DNA from: Gloeothece verrucosa PCC 7822
Lineage (GTDB): Bacteria; Cyanobacteriota; Cyanobacteriia; Cyanobacteriales; Microcystaceae
Assembly: GCF_000147335.1 (NCBI RefSeq)
Contig: NC_014501.1
Coordinates: 4,356,001-4,420,000 of the forward strand
DNA: 64,000 nt
Direction of reading: 5' to 3'
Within the stretch, counting starts at the first letter, position 1, and the number at the start of each line of letters is the position of its first letter. Of this stretch, positions 46,669-55,438 are shown piece by piece. Made by a program: the position numbers and the translations under genes. The notes below the pieces were generated by a model that ran no database searches, had not been told where the DNA came from, and saw nothing but the letters and a program-made list of their open reading frames with translations.

Positions 46669-47868
46669 ATGAAGCTTTTTATTGAAGTTATTACCTATAC
46701 TCTGGCTATCGTGCTTTTAATTCCCAGCCTAGTTTTATTTGTGGAATGCACTATAGCGATACTACTCCCTGCCCCGCTCATCGACAAAATTGAAACCACT
46801 CCTGCGGCAAAAATAGGGGTTTTAGTGCCTGCTCATAATGAAGCATTGGTCATTGCTACCACCTTAGCTTCTCTCATCAATCAAGTTAGCTCTCCTGAAT
46901 CGATTGTTGTTATTGCCGATAATTGTACTGATGAGACAGCCGCTATTGCTGCCCAATTTGGCGTTAAGGTAATTGAGAGAATTGAACCTGAACAACGAGG
47001 TAAAGGATATGCTCTAGATTTTGGTTTACGTTATTTAGCGTTAAATCCTCCTGATGTGGTGGTGATTATAGATGCGGACTGTCAAGTCACTGAGGGCAGC
47101 ATTGAACAATTGGTCAGTATGGCATTAAAAGAACAAAAGCCTATTCAAGCCACTTATGTGATGGAAAAACCTGCGGTTTCGCAACCAAAAGACATTGTTT
47201 CGGCTCTGGCTTTTATTGTCAAAAACCAAGTGAGGACGACGGGATTAGCTGGTATGGGATTACCCTGTCTATTGGCCGGAACCGGTATGGCATTCCCTTG
47301 GTTTGTCATCAATAAAGTTCAATGGGCTAGTGGGAATTTAGTCGAAGATATGCAGCTAGGGATTGATTTAGCACTGGCCGGTTATGCCCCTAGATTTTGT
47401 CGCAGCGCAAAAGTGATCGGCATTCTTCCCCAACAGCAAAAAGCGGCAACAACCCAGAGAACTCGTTGGGAACATGGTCATGTTCAAACCCTACTGACTC
47501 AGGTTCCGCAGTTAGGGATGGCAGCCTTGGCTCAACGGCGTTTTGAATTATTGGCTCTAGCTTTAGAAATTGGTGTCCCTCCTCTTTCTTTATTAGTCAT
47601 GCTTTGGGGTTTAGGGTTAATCATTGCCATCGGTGCCGGCCTTTTCCTAGGGATTTGGCTGCCTCTTGGGATTTTATCCCTAGCTGGCTTGATGATTTTC
47701 ACAGCGATCCTAGGAGGTTGGTTTAAATTTGCGAGTAAAGAACTTCCTGGAACAGCTTTATTAGGTATTCCAGGATATTTACTCTGGAAAATTCCGCTTT
47801 ACGTGGCTTTATTGCTGAAACCTGAGAAAAAATGGGTCAAAACGGAACGGGAATCCCTCAACAGTTAA
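46669..47868 (+). CDS. Membrane glycosyltransferase family 2
   Basis: A 399-aa GT-A enzyme with an N-terminal membrane helix (about 5-30), a catalytic domain (about 45-280) and two to three C-terminal membrane helices. Motifs: VPAHNEALVIATTLASL, DADCQ, ED (NLVEDMQLG), and QRTRWEHGH (the Q-x-x-R-W motif of processive enzymes). This architecture is that of polysaccharide synthases such as those making beta-linked glycans. It points to a role in assembling or extending a surface polymer; the donor is unknown. Confidence 0.88.
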   Translation: MKLFIEVITYTLAIVLLIPSLVLFVECTIAILLPAPLIDKIETTPAAKIGVLVPAHNEALVIATTLASLINQVSSPESIVVIADNCTDETAAIAAQFGVKVIERIEPEQRGKGYALDFGLRYLALNPPDVVVIIDADCQVTEGSIEQLVSMALKEQKPIQATYVMEKPAVSQPKDIVSALAFIVKNQVRTTGLAGMGLPCLLAGTGMAFPWFVINKVQWASGNLVEDMQLGIDLALAGYAPRFCRSAKVIGILPQQQKAATTQRTRWEHGHVQTLLTQVPQLGMAALAQRRFELLALALEIGVPPLSLLVMLWGLGLIIAIGAGLFLGIWLPLGILSLAGLMIFTAILGGWFKFASKELPGTALLGIPGYLLWKIPLYVALLLKPEKKWVKTERESLNS

Positions 47869-47869
47869 G

Positions 47870-48874
47870 CTAATTGGGGGAAAGCTTATATTCAATCAAG
47901 GGATTTTGCTTACCCCGAAACTGATTCAACCAAAATTGGATTTGCCCCTGTAGCTGAGGAAATTTGCCAATGACACAAAATAGGGCATAGACAAAAGCCT
48001 CTTGAAAACTTAATCCCCGTTTTAATTGACTTTGGATAATTCGGTAAGTCAGTAACAGATAAGCCACCAATAAAATTAAACTCCAGCCCTGAGAGAAGGG
48101 GGCTAGACTCAAAGATAATAACGGAATAATTAACCCCCACAGCCAAATACGGCGGCTTTCTTTGAGCCAATGGCACTCAGGGGGTTTTCCGTGTAAATAA
48201 GCCCCTTGTGCGTAAGCATAACCACTACGAATAGTGCGCTTCCACCACTGATGAAAATGCAGCATTTGTGCATCATGAAGCGTCATTTCTGCATCAATAC
48301 GCCAAATTTTCCAGCCCTGTTGGCGGAGACGAACACACAGTTCGGGTTCTTCACCGGCAATGAGTTGAGCATTGTAGCCCCCAACCTGTTTTAAAGCTGA
48401 TACTCGCATCATGGCATCTCCACCACAATACTTAGACTCTCCTACAGGGGTATCCCATTCGAGGTCACACAAGCGATTATAAACAGATTTTTCGGGAAAT
48501 TGTTCGCGACGACGACCACAGACCACCGCGATTTCAGGATGAGCGAGTAATTGTTGATAGGCAACGTTGAGCCAAGTTGGCACCACTTCGCAGTCTCCAT
48601 CAACAAACTGCACAAACTTAATGTTAGGATTAAGCAATAGCAAACGTTCCAAGCCGGTATTTCTAGCTCGGGCGGCGGTAAAGGGGATCGACAAATCCAG
48701 ATTGACCACATCTATAGACAATGAACGTGCGATGTCTTGACTATGATCGGTGGAGCCGGAATCTACATAGACGATTTGACTGGAAAAATCCATTAGCGAT
48801 AAGAAACATCGACGTAACCGTTCTCCTTCATTACGTCCAATGGCTACAATGCCAACATCTGAATTTAAATTCAT
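47870..48874 (-). CDS. Glycosyltransferase family 2
   Basis: From ATG 48874 the product is 334 aa; an upstream start at 48904 would add ten residues. It begins with NSDVGIVAIGRNEGERLRRC and shows YVDSGSTDHS and DGDCEVV (nucleotide-sugar and metal binding), with GEEPELCVRLRQQGWKIWRI as the later acidic motif. One or two C-terminal hydrophobic segments (about 245-285) suggest membrane association. It is convergent with the previous gene, only one base between stop codons. Confidence 0.88.
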   Translation of the reverse strand: MNLNSDVGIVAIGRNEGERLRRCFLSLMDFSSQIVYVDSGSTDHSQDIARSLSIDVVNLDLSIPFTAARARNTGLERLLLLNPNIKFVQFVDGDCEVVPTWLNVAYQQLLAHPEIAVVCGRRREQFPEKSVYNRLCDLEWDTPVGESKYCGGDAMMRVSALKQVGGYNAQLIAGEEPELCVRLRQQGWKIWRIDAEMTLHDAQMLHFHQWWKRTIRSGYAYAQGAYLHGKPPECHWLKESRRIWLWGLIIPLLSLSLAPFSQGWSLILLVAYLLLTYRIIQSQLKRGLSFQEAFVYALFCVIGKFPQLQGQIQFWLNQFRGKQNPLIEYKLSPN

Positions 48875-49131
48875 AAAATCAACTAAAATTTGAGTTGGTA
48901 GCAATACATCGTCAGGATGAGCCGCTAGTCTTTTAGGAACTTATGGGTAGCGAAACTTACCGATTCAACGATCTTAGCATTAAAATCTACCTAGGTGAAA
49001 TCTCAATAAGAGCTTTATTAAAAGCAAAATGGGTAAAACCGTCTCCAAGTTAGTGTACTAATGAAAAGAAAATTAGATTTTTAGGGACTGTATTTAACTA
49101 TCTATAGTTTTTGAGAGATAGAACTCATTAA

Positions 49132-49851
49132 TTAGCAAGCACCGGTTCTGTTGAAGACCACTTGAACCGTTTTGGCGATCAACTGTAAATCATAGAAGAT
49201 TGACCATTTAAGTTGATAGTGAATATCCATTTGCACGATATCTTCAAAGTCTTTGACGGTTGATCGGCCGTTAGCTTGCCATTCTCCGGTAATTCCGGGT
49301 TTAACTTTTAAGCGTTCCCAATGATGGGGTTCGTAGTTTTTGACTTCATCAGGAGTGGGGGGTCGAGTTCCCACTAAACTCATATCCCCGACTAAAACAT
49401 TCCAAAATTGAGGAAATTCATCTAAACTGGTTCGACGTAAAAAGGCTCCTACGCGAGTGATTCTAGGATCATTTTCATTTTTAAAAATATGTCCATTAGC
49501 TTCGTTTTCAATCAGATGTTTCATTTGGTCAGCGCCGACAATCATCGAGCGGAATTTCCAAATCCGGAAAGGACGACCATTGACACCACAACGAATTTGA
49601 TGATAAAGCAATGGACCTGGATCATATATTGCCATCGCTATAGCCACTGGAATAGCAATTATTATCGTTAGTCCTAGACCGAACAAAGCCCCAAGCACAT
49701 CGATAGCGCGTTTAATTTTACAACTTACCGAAGGATGTAGGGGGGCTGAAGGATTTTGGTATATACTATTAAATTGCCCTTGTTGGTATAAAGGTTGTAC
49801 AAAAGGGCTATTAACTGGTTCAGAACAAGACACTTTAGAATAAGCCGTCAT
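49132..49851 (-). CDS. Undecaprenyl-phosphate sugar phosphotransferase (initiating sugar transferase)
   Basis: A 239-aa bacterial sugar transferase. One membrane hairpin (about 50-75) is followed by the conserved catalytic segments: QIRCGVNGRPFRIWKFRSM, then RRTSLDEFPQFWNVLVGDMS, and GTRPPTPDEV with KPGITGEWQANGRS. Enzymes of this family (WcaJ/ExoY/RfbP type) load the first sugar phosphate onto undecaprenyl phosphate, starting a repeat unit. It is the short form without the extra N-terminal membrane domain. It is strong evidence that this locus makes a lipid-linked surface glycan. Confidence 0.92.
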   Translation of the reverse strand: MTAYSKVSCSEPVNSPFVQPLYQQGQFNSIYQNPSAPLHPSVSCKIKRAIDVLGALFGLGLTIIIAIPVAIAMAIYDPGPLLYHQIRCGVNGRPFRIWKFRSMIVGADQMKHLIENEANGHIFKNENDPRITRVGAFLRRTSLDEFPQFWNVLVGDMSLVGTRPPTPDEVKNYEPHHWERLKVKPGITGEWQANGRSTVKDFEDIVQMDIHYQLKWSIFYDLQLIAKTVQVVFNRTGAC

Positions 49852-50073
49852 TACCTAAAGTTTTTATAACTTATGTTTGCTTACAATTACGATGATACAG
49901 GACTGATGTTGGAGCTTAGGTCATCGTAAATGTTAGTCTTTGTATAACTTATGTATATTTTCGGATTTTTAAAATTAAAGGATAGAAACTCTAGAGACAG
50001 GCCATATAATCTAACATAACCAGATCAGGTCTATTAAACGACTCAAGTCAACTTTGTTTGCACCAAAATTTTT

Positions 50074-51057
50074 ATGCTTTCTGAAGTTAAAGAACATCCA
50101 TCTTTATTAGTTGTTATCGTCAATTACCGAACAGGGAAGCTGACCATTGACTGCTTACATTCTCTAGTTGGGGAAATTCAGGCACTACCCAATACTAAAG
50201 TGGTGGTAGTGGACAATAATTCGGGGGATCAATCAGTAGAGCAAATTGAGACAGCGATCAACTCTCAACAATGGCAAGATTGGGTAACTCTCATCCCTTC
50301 GGACTATAATGGAGGATTCGCCTATGGAAACAATCTGGCCATTCGTCCTGCGCTTGCATCGGCCGATAAACCCGATTATATTCTTTTGCTTAATCCAGAT
50401 ACTCAAGTGCGTTCAGATGCCCTAAAATATCTGATCAATTTTATGAATGAGCATCCCCATGTCGGAATTGCAGGGAGTCGTTTAGAAGACCCAGATGGTA
50501 CTCCTCAAAGGTCGGCTTTTCGTTTTCCGACGATTTGGAGCGAGTTAGATTCGGGTTTGCGACTGGGAATCATTTCAAAAATCCTAGGACCTAAAATTAT
50601 TGCGCCTCCGGTTTCTGATAGCACTTGCCAAACAGACTGGATAGCTGGCGCGAGTATGATCATTCGTCGGGAAGTCTTTGAGTCTATTGGTTTGTTAGAT
50701 GAACAATATTTTATGTATTATGAGGAATTGGACTTCTGTTTACAGGCTAATCGTGCTGGTTGGAGTTGTTGGTATGTTCCTGAGAGTCGAGTGGTACATT
50801 TAGTCGGACAAAGTTCAGGCGTGACTCTTACCAAGGAACGCCCTAAACGCCGTCCTAAATATTGGTTCGATTCTCGAAAACGATTTTTTGTCAAAAACTA
50901 TGGCTGGCTATATGCGGTCTTAACTGATATTCTATGGTTAACCGGTTTTTGTTTGTGGAAAATTCGCTCCTTTTTCCAAAGAAAAGCTGATAATGATCCT
51001 CCTTATTTACTACAAGATTTCTTGTTTAATAGCGTTATCTTTAAATTCACAAATTAA
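50074..51057 (+). CDS. Glycosyltransferase family 2 (rhamnosyltransferase-like)
   Basis: A 327-aa GT-A enzyme beginning with LLVVIVNYRTGKLTIDCLHS. It has VVVDNNSGDQS, LLNPDTQV (metal-binding), WIAGASMIIRREVFESIG and the catalytic YEELDFCLQANRAGW. The pattern is typical of GT2 enzymes adding rhamnose or similar deoxysugars. Its stop overlaps the next ATG by one base (51057), coupling it to the acetyltransferase copies downstream. Confidence 0.9.
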   Translation: MLSEVKEHPSLLVVIVNYRTGKLTIDCLHSLVGEIQALPNTKVVVVDNNSGDQSVEQIETAINSQQWQDWVTLIPSDYNGGFAYGNNLAIRPALASADKPDYILLLNPDTQVRSDALKYLINFMNEHPHVGIAGSRLEDPDGTPQRSAFRFPTIWSELDSGLRLGIISKILGPKIIAPPVSDSTCQTDWIAGASMIIRREVFESIGLLDEQYFMYYEELDFCLQANRAGWSCWYVPESRVVHLVGQSSGVTLTKERPKRRPKYWFDSRKRFFVKNYGWLYAVLTDILWLTGFCLWKIRSFFQRKADNDPPYLLQDFLFNSVIFKFTN

Positions 51058-51239
51058 TGATGATTTGCGAAAATTTCCCCACTCACCAACCTTCTCGGTC
51101 TGTTGAAGAATCTTCTTTAAGTTTATGGGAACAAATTAGAGAAGACGGGATGGCTCATGAACCAGATTGGACCAAACCCGGATTTAGAACCGTAGCTGTT
51201 CAACCCTTTGGCCTTTCCCCAGTGAAGATTGTTTTTTAA
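51057..51239 (+). pseudogene. Truncated copy of the serine acetyltransferase-like gene
   Basis: A 60-aa frame. Residues 17 onward, VEESSLSLWEQIREDGMAHE and DWTKPGFRTVAVQPFG, match the N-terminus of the next gene (AEESSLSLWEQIKEDWIAHG, DWTKPGFRAVAVQRFG) with high identity at DNA level too. The match ends near 51225 and a stop follows at 51237. The catalytic left-handed helix is absent, so this is a partial tandem duplicate. It overlaps the glycosyltransferase stop and may still be translated. Confidence 0.8.
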
Positions 51240-51269
51240 AATTGCTATCTTGGAATTGAGAAATTAATT

Positions 51270-51851
51270 ATGATTGCTGAAAATGTTTCCGACCACAATA
51301 AATTTCTGTCTGCTGAAGAATCTTCTTTAAGTTTATGGGAACAAATTAAAGAAGACTGGATTGCTCATGGACGAGATTGGACAAAACCCGGATTTAGAGC
51401 CGTAGCCGTTCAACGCTTTGGCGTTTGGCGAATGAAGATAGAACCGAAGTTTTTAAGGGTGCCTTTTAGTTTTTTTTACCGAACCTTATATCGGTTTGTT
51501 CGTAATGTTTATGGAATTGACTTGCCTTATACGGTTCAGTTAGGCCGCCGCGTCATTATTGAACATGAAAGCTGTATTGTTATACACGGAAACTCTATCA
51601 TTGGCGATGACTGTATTATTCGACAAGGAGTGACTTTAGGAAATCGATATCTTGATAGCCCCCTAGAGGCTCCGAAACTCGGGGCGCGAGTTAATATTGG
51701 GGCGGGAGCAAAAATTTTAGGCAATGTAGTTTTAGGGGATGATGTTAATATTGGTGCAAATGCTGTGGTGTTATCAGATATTCCTGCTGGTCAGACAGCC
51801 GTTGGTATTCCCGCCAAATTGATTAAATCAAAAAAAAGTCAGTTAATCTGA
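51270..51851 (+). CDS. Serine acetyltransferase-like (CysE/EpsC family) acyltransferase
   Basis: A 193-aa hexapeptide-repeat acetyltransferase. N-terminal helical part (to about 85) then left-handed beta helix with EHESCIVIHGNSIIGDDCII, RQGVTLGN, and VNIGAGAKILGNVVLGDDV ending in NIGANAVVLSDIPAGQTAVG. The second half resembles CysE (O-acetylserine synthesis), but short forms in polysaccharide loci often acetylate sugars. Given its place after a glycosyltransferase, sugar acetylation is a real alternative. It is preceded by its own truncated copy. Confidence 0.85.
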   Translation: MIAENVSDHNKFLSAEESSLSLWEQIKEDWIAHGRDWTKPGFRAVAVQRFGVWRMKIEPKFLRVPFSFFYRTLYRFVRNVYGIDLPYTVQLGRRVIIEHESCIVIHGNSIIGDDCIIRQGVTLGNRYLDSPLEAPKLGARVNIGAGAKILGNVVLGDDVNIGANAVVLSDIPAGQTAVGIPAKLIKSKKSQLI

Positions 51852-51982
51852 GTTCGACATAAGCTCAAACCCTGATGCTGTGTTTGAGTAAAACAATCAT
51901 TCCATCCTAAAATTAGCTTAAAAATCGTCTTAACCCGAAATTAGCTTTAATTAAGTTTCATTCAAAATAAGCAAAAAGTTAG

Positions 51983-52033
51983 CAGGGCACTCAAAAAAGG
52001 AAATATCTCTGATCAGTGTGCCCTGTATTTTTA
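51983..52033. terminator. Hairpin terminator between convergent genes
   Basis: CAGGGCAC (51983-51990) pairs perfectly with GTGCCCTG (52018-52025), loop of 27 bases, then TATTTTTAA. It separates the acetyltransferase gene from the convergent sulfotransferase gene. Confidence 0.7.
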
Positions 52034-52040
52034 ATTTGAT

Positions 52041-52997
52041 TTATTGAAGATAATTGATGGCTATGGCATTCATTTTGTACTTGACTTGTTTTTGCCATCC
52101 TTCAATTCTAAGACGACGAGACAAAAAATCAGATAAGAACAAAGGTAGCCCAAAACGTTTGATACGCCATTGGAAACGATACCACCAATCTTGGAGTTTC
52201 AGTTGACGTTCCATCAATGGAGTAACAGTTAATGGAGGAAGTCCGCTTAATTCATAGCCTCTCTCAGTCAGCCGTTTACCAATTTTGCTTTCTACCAAGC
52301 GGATTTGCTGTTTAGATAGTTTAGTTTTCCATTGTTGAACTAAACTCGAATTGGGAGATTTATAAGTGGTTTTTTTAGCATAATCAAGCATTGCTTCATC
52401 ATAGGGAACCCCTATAAATTCACAAATACGAGTCAGAGTAGCGGCGAAATCTTTAATTAAAATTTCATATTTAATCTCTATTTTTCGGTCTTCAGGAATA
52501 CGCTGTTGTAGATTTTCCCAAATTTTTTCTGCCTCTAACCAACGATCAACTCCAGTCCAGACATTGCCGGACCAACCCATTCCTATACAAGAACGGGCCA
52601 CATCTCTGGGATCACGAATAATATGAATGAATCGAGCCTTAGGCCAGATCCATAACAATCGATCAAAATGGTGATGAACTGTAGCACCTACTATAGGTTT
52701 ACCGGCTTGGTTTTTTTTCTGAACTAAAAAACTGTTAACCAGTTCGGGATAGCTTAGGCTACGATCAATCTCATAGCTGGCCTCGGGAAAATATCGCATG
52801 AAGTCTAGAAATTCATAATATTGCTCAAGCTCAGGCCAATCTCCTGAATCTGATACCTGTTCAATAACATAGTCAAATTCTGAATTGAAAGCAATTTGAG
52901 TATGATGATCGAGCATCAGTCTAAGTAGAGTTGTTCCTGATCTTTCTGCACCCACCAAAAAAATAGGACTTTCAATGCAGTTAGCTTTTATATTCAT
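52041..52997 (-). CDS. Sulfotransferase
   Basis: A 318-aa PAPS-dependent sulfotransferase. The 5'-phosphosulfate loop is FLVGAERSGTTLLRLMLDHH, and the 3'-phosphate-binding motif is RFIHIIRDPRDVARSCIGMG. A catalytic His candidate precedes it. The rest fits cytosolic-type bacterial sulfotransferases acting on glycans or small molecules. At the edge of the glycan locus it may sulfate the polymer; cyanobacterial exopolysaccharides are often sulfated. The acceptor is unknown. Confidence 0.88.
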   Translation of the reverse strand: MNIKANCIESPIFLVGAERSGTTLLRLMLDHHTQIAFNSEFDYVIEQVSDSGDWPELEQYYEFLDFMRYFPEASYEIDRSLSYPELVNSFLVQKKNQAGKPIVGATVHHHFDRLLWIWPKARFIHIIRDPRDVARSCIGMGWSGNVWTGVDRWLEAEKIWENLQQRIPEDRKIEIKYEILIKDFAATLTRICEFIGVPYDEAMLDYAKKTTYKSPNSSLVQQWKTKLSKQQIRLVESKIGKRLTERGYELSGLPPLTVTPLMERQLKLQDWWYRFQWRIKRFGLPLFLSDFLSRRLRIEGWQKQVKYKMNAIAINYLQ

Positions 52998-53242
52998 TAG
53001 CGGAATTTAATTAATTAATTAAATGATAATTCACCTTTCAATCAATAAAATCTATCATAGAAGCCAACACTTGTCAACAAAATTATTCTTCTTAAATTAA
53101 AACTTAATAGAGGTTTCTCAAAACACTATAGTGGTTCTCAAAAGAGTAAAGCACAAGGTTTTTCGGTTTGAAAAAATCGGGATAGGGCATAAAAAAAACG
53201 CTATCTTACTTAAAAGAAAGTTTTTTATTCAATAGCCAAATC

Positions 53243-54586
53243 ATGAGCGCGACTAACTGGCCAAGTATTATTTCTGAACTCGCCGAACTAGAAATTATTA
53301 CTGATGCGGTTCAACTCAGTAAACTATCCCTTGATTATTATCATTTTAGCCCGATATTGTCAAAAAAACTGAATAATAAACGAGCCAATCTGGTTGTTCG
53401 TCCAGTTAATGAAGTAGAAGTCTTAAAAATCGCTCAAACTTGTGTAAAATATCAAGTCCCTCTCACCGTGAGAGGCGCAGGCACCGGCAATTATGGACAA
53501 TGTATTCCCCTCGAAGGCGGGGTGGTCCTCGATACCACTAAAATGAATCAAATTCGCTCTCTTGAACCTGGACTCGCTTGTGTCGAAGCTGGGGTTAAAA
53601 TGGCAGCATTTGATAAAAAAGCCAGAGAAATCGGTTGGGAATTACGCATGGCTCCCTCGACATACCGCACAGCAACTATTGGCGGCTTTATCGGTGGGGG
53701 AAGCGCCGGAATGGGGTCAATTACTTATGGACAATTACGTGATCGCGGCAATCTTCAGGCGGTGCGAGTAGTGACGCTAGAGGATGAACCTCGTATTCTT
53801 GAGTTACGAGGCGATGATGTGCAAAAAGTCAATCACGCCTATGGAACGAATGGCATTATTACTGAATTAGAAATTCCCTTGGCTCCCGCTTATCCCTGGG
53901 TAGAACTGATTGTTATTTTCGATCAGTTTATGAGAGCCGCCCGCTTTGGTCAAGCCCTAGGAGATAGCGATGGAATTGTCAAAAAATTGATCACTATTCA
54001 GGCTTGGCCAATTCCTTCCTATTTGACGGCACTGGAAGATTATCTTCCCCAAGGAAAACACGCCGCTTTATTAATGATTTCGCAATATGATTTAGAACCT
54101 TTTCAAAACTTAGTGAAAGAATATGGCGGCGAGATCACTTACCAAAAAACGGCCACTGAAGCCACCAAAGGCAGCAGTTTATTAGAATTTACCTGGAATC
54201 ATACCACGCTTCACGCGCGTAGTATTGACCCTAATCTGACTTATCTCCAAACCTTTTACTTTACCCTAGAACGAGTTGAGCAGATGTATGATTATTTTGG
54301 CGAGGAAGCCATGATTCATTTAGAGTTTTTGCGTGTTGGCGGTAAAGCCATTCCGGCCGGCCTACAATTGATCCGATTTACCACAGAAGAACGATTAAAT
54401 GAAATCATCCGTTATCATGAAGAACAAGGAGCCGGCATTGCTAATCCTCACACTTATATTCTCGAAGATGGCGGCAGAAAAGTTATTGATCCAGAACAAT
54501 TAGCTTTTAAAGAGAAGGTCGATCCTTATGGGTTAATGAATCCCGGTAAAATGCGTGCTTGGTTAGAAAGAGCCGTTTCTGTTTAA
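53243..54586 (+). CDS. FAD-binding oxidoreductase (GlcD/VAO type)
   Basis: A 447-aa flavoprotein. The PCMH-type FAD domain begins NLVVRPVNEVEVLKIAQTCV and has LTVRGAGTGNYGQCIPLEGG and the GGFIGGGSAGMGS loop. The C-terminus has the glycolate-oxidase-like LDDPYGLMNPGK-type motif (KVDPYGLMNPGKM). No substrate-specific residues are diagnostic. It is followed 31 bp later by the TVP38 gene on the same strand. Confidence 0.85.
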   Translation: MSATNWPSIISELAELEIITDAVQLSKLSLDYYHFSPILSKKLNNKRANLVVRPVNEVEVLKIAQTCVKYQVPLTVRGAGTGNYGQCIPLEGGVVLDTTKMNQIRSLEPGLACVEAGVKMAAFDKKAREIGWELRMAPSTYRTATIGGFIGGGSAGMGSITYGQLRDRGNLQAVRVVTLEDEPRILELRGDDVQKVNHAYGTNGIITELEIPLAPAYPWVELIVIFDQFMRAARFGQALGDSDGIVKKLITIQAWPIPSYLTALEDYLPQGKHAALLMISQYDLEPFQNLVKEYGGEITYQKTATEATKGSSLLEFTWNHTTLHARSIDPNLTYLQTFYFTLERVEQMYDYFGEEAMIHLEFLRVGGKAIPAGLQLIRFTTEERLNEIIRYHEEQGAGIANPHTYILEDGGRKVIDPEQLAFKEKVDPYGLMNPGKMRAWLERAVSV

Positions 54587-54617
54587 ATTAATATATTCGA
54601 CCACAGGACTAGCCAGC

Positions 54618-55313
54618 GTGACAAAAGCGAAAACCACTATCATCTTACTGACTCTGATCTGTCTTGCCGCCACAGCGATAGGCATTTACTTATTAGGAGG
54701 TTTAGCACCAGAACAAATACAAGCTTGGCTCAAAAAAATGGGCATTTGGGCACCCATTATTTACATCATTCTTTATACCCTAGGAACGATTTTAATCCTA
54801 CCTTCTACACCCCTTAATTTAAGCGGTGGCGCTTTATTCGGAGTCTGGTGGGGAACATTATGGACCACGCTGGCGGCTATCGTGGCGGCTGTAGTTTCTT
54901 TTGCTTTTACTCGTACCATTGGACGAGATTATATTGCTAACAAGTTAGCCGGACGATGGGAAGCCATTGATGCAGAAATGCGTCAAGGAGGGCTATTTTA
55001 TATGTTCGCTATTCGTTTATTACCGATTATTCCCTATGGCATTGTTAATTTCGCGGCGGGATTAACTTCTATTCGTTTTCGAGATTATTTACTAGGAACC
55101 TCCCTAGGCACTCTGCCGGGTATTCTTCCTTTTGTCATGATGGGAGCCGGTTTACAAGCTCTCAGCAAAGGTAATATTTTTCCTCTCACCCTCGCTTTTA
55201 CCTTAACAGGAATGTTAGTCGGGGTAGCGACTTGGTATCGTCGCCGTCGTCAATTGCCTCCCCAAATTCTTAAGGAAATTCACAAAGAACCTCAGAAAAA
55301 TAAAGATTTATGA
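54618..55313 (+). CDS. TVP38/TMEM64 family (DedA-like) membrane protein
   Basis: A 231-aa membrane protein beginning at GTG 54618. Five to six hydrophobic segments and the family core SGGALFGVWWGTLWTTLAAI, FAFTRTIGRDYI, with FAIRLLPIIPYGIVNFAAGL later. These proteins are related to DedA and yeast Tvp38, and some act as lipid scramblases or transporters. The charged tail after about 200 is cytosolic. Probably cotranscribed with the preceding flavoprotein. Confidence 0.9.
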   Translation: MTKAKTTIILLTLICLAATAIGIYLLGGLAPEQIQAWLKKMGIWAPIIYIILYTLGTILILPSTPLNLSGGALFGVWWGTLWTTLAAIVAAVVSFAFTRTIGRDYIANKLAGRWEAIDAEMRQGGLFYMFAIRLLPIIPYGIVNFAAGLTSIRFRDYLLGTSLGTLPGILPFVMMGAGLQALSKGNIFPLTLAFTLTGMLVGVATWYRRRRQLPPQILKEIHKEPQKNKDL

Positions 55314-55438
55314 TGAGTAATCAATTTTTATAACATTGATTCACAAAAATACTACATTCCTATATAGTTATTAAATGGATACGATCAGCAGACAATTACC
55401 CAGTAGCTTATCTAAGCTAAAAACAAACGAGGTAGATT

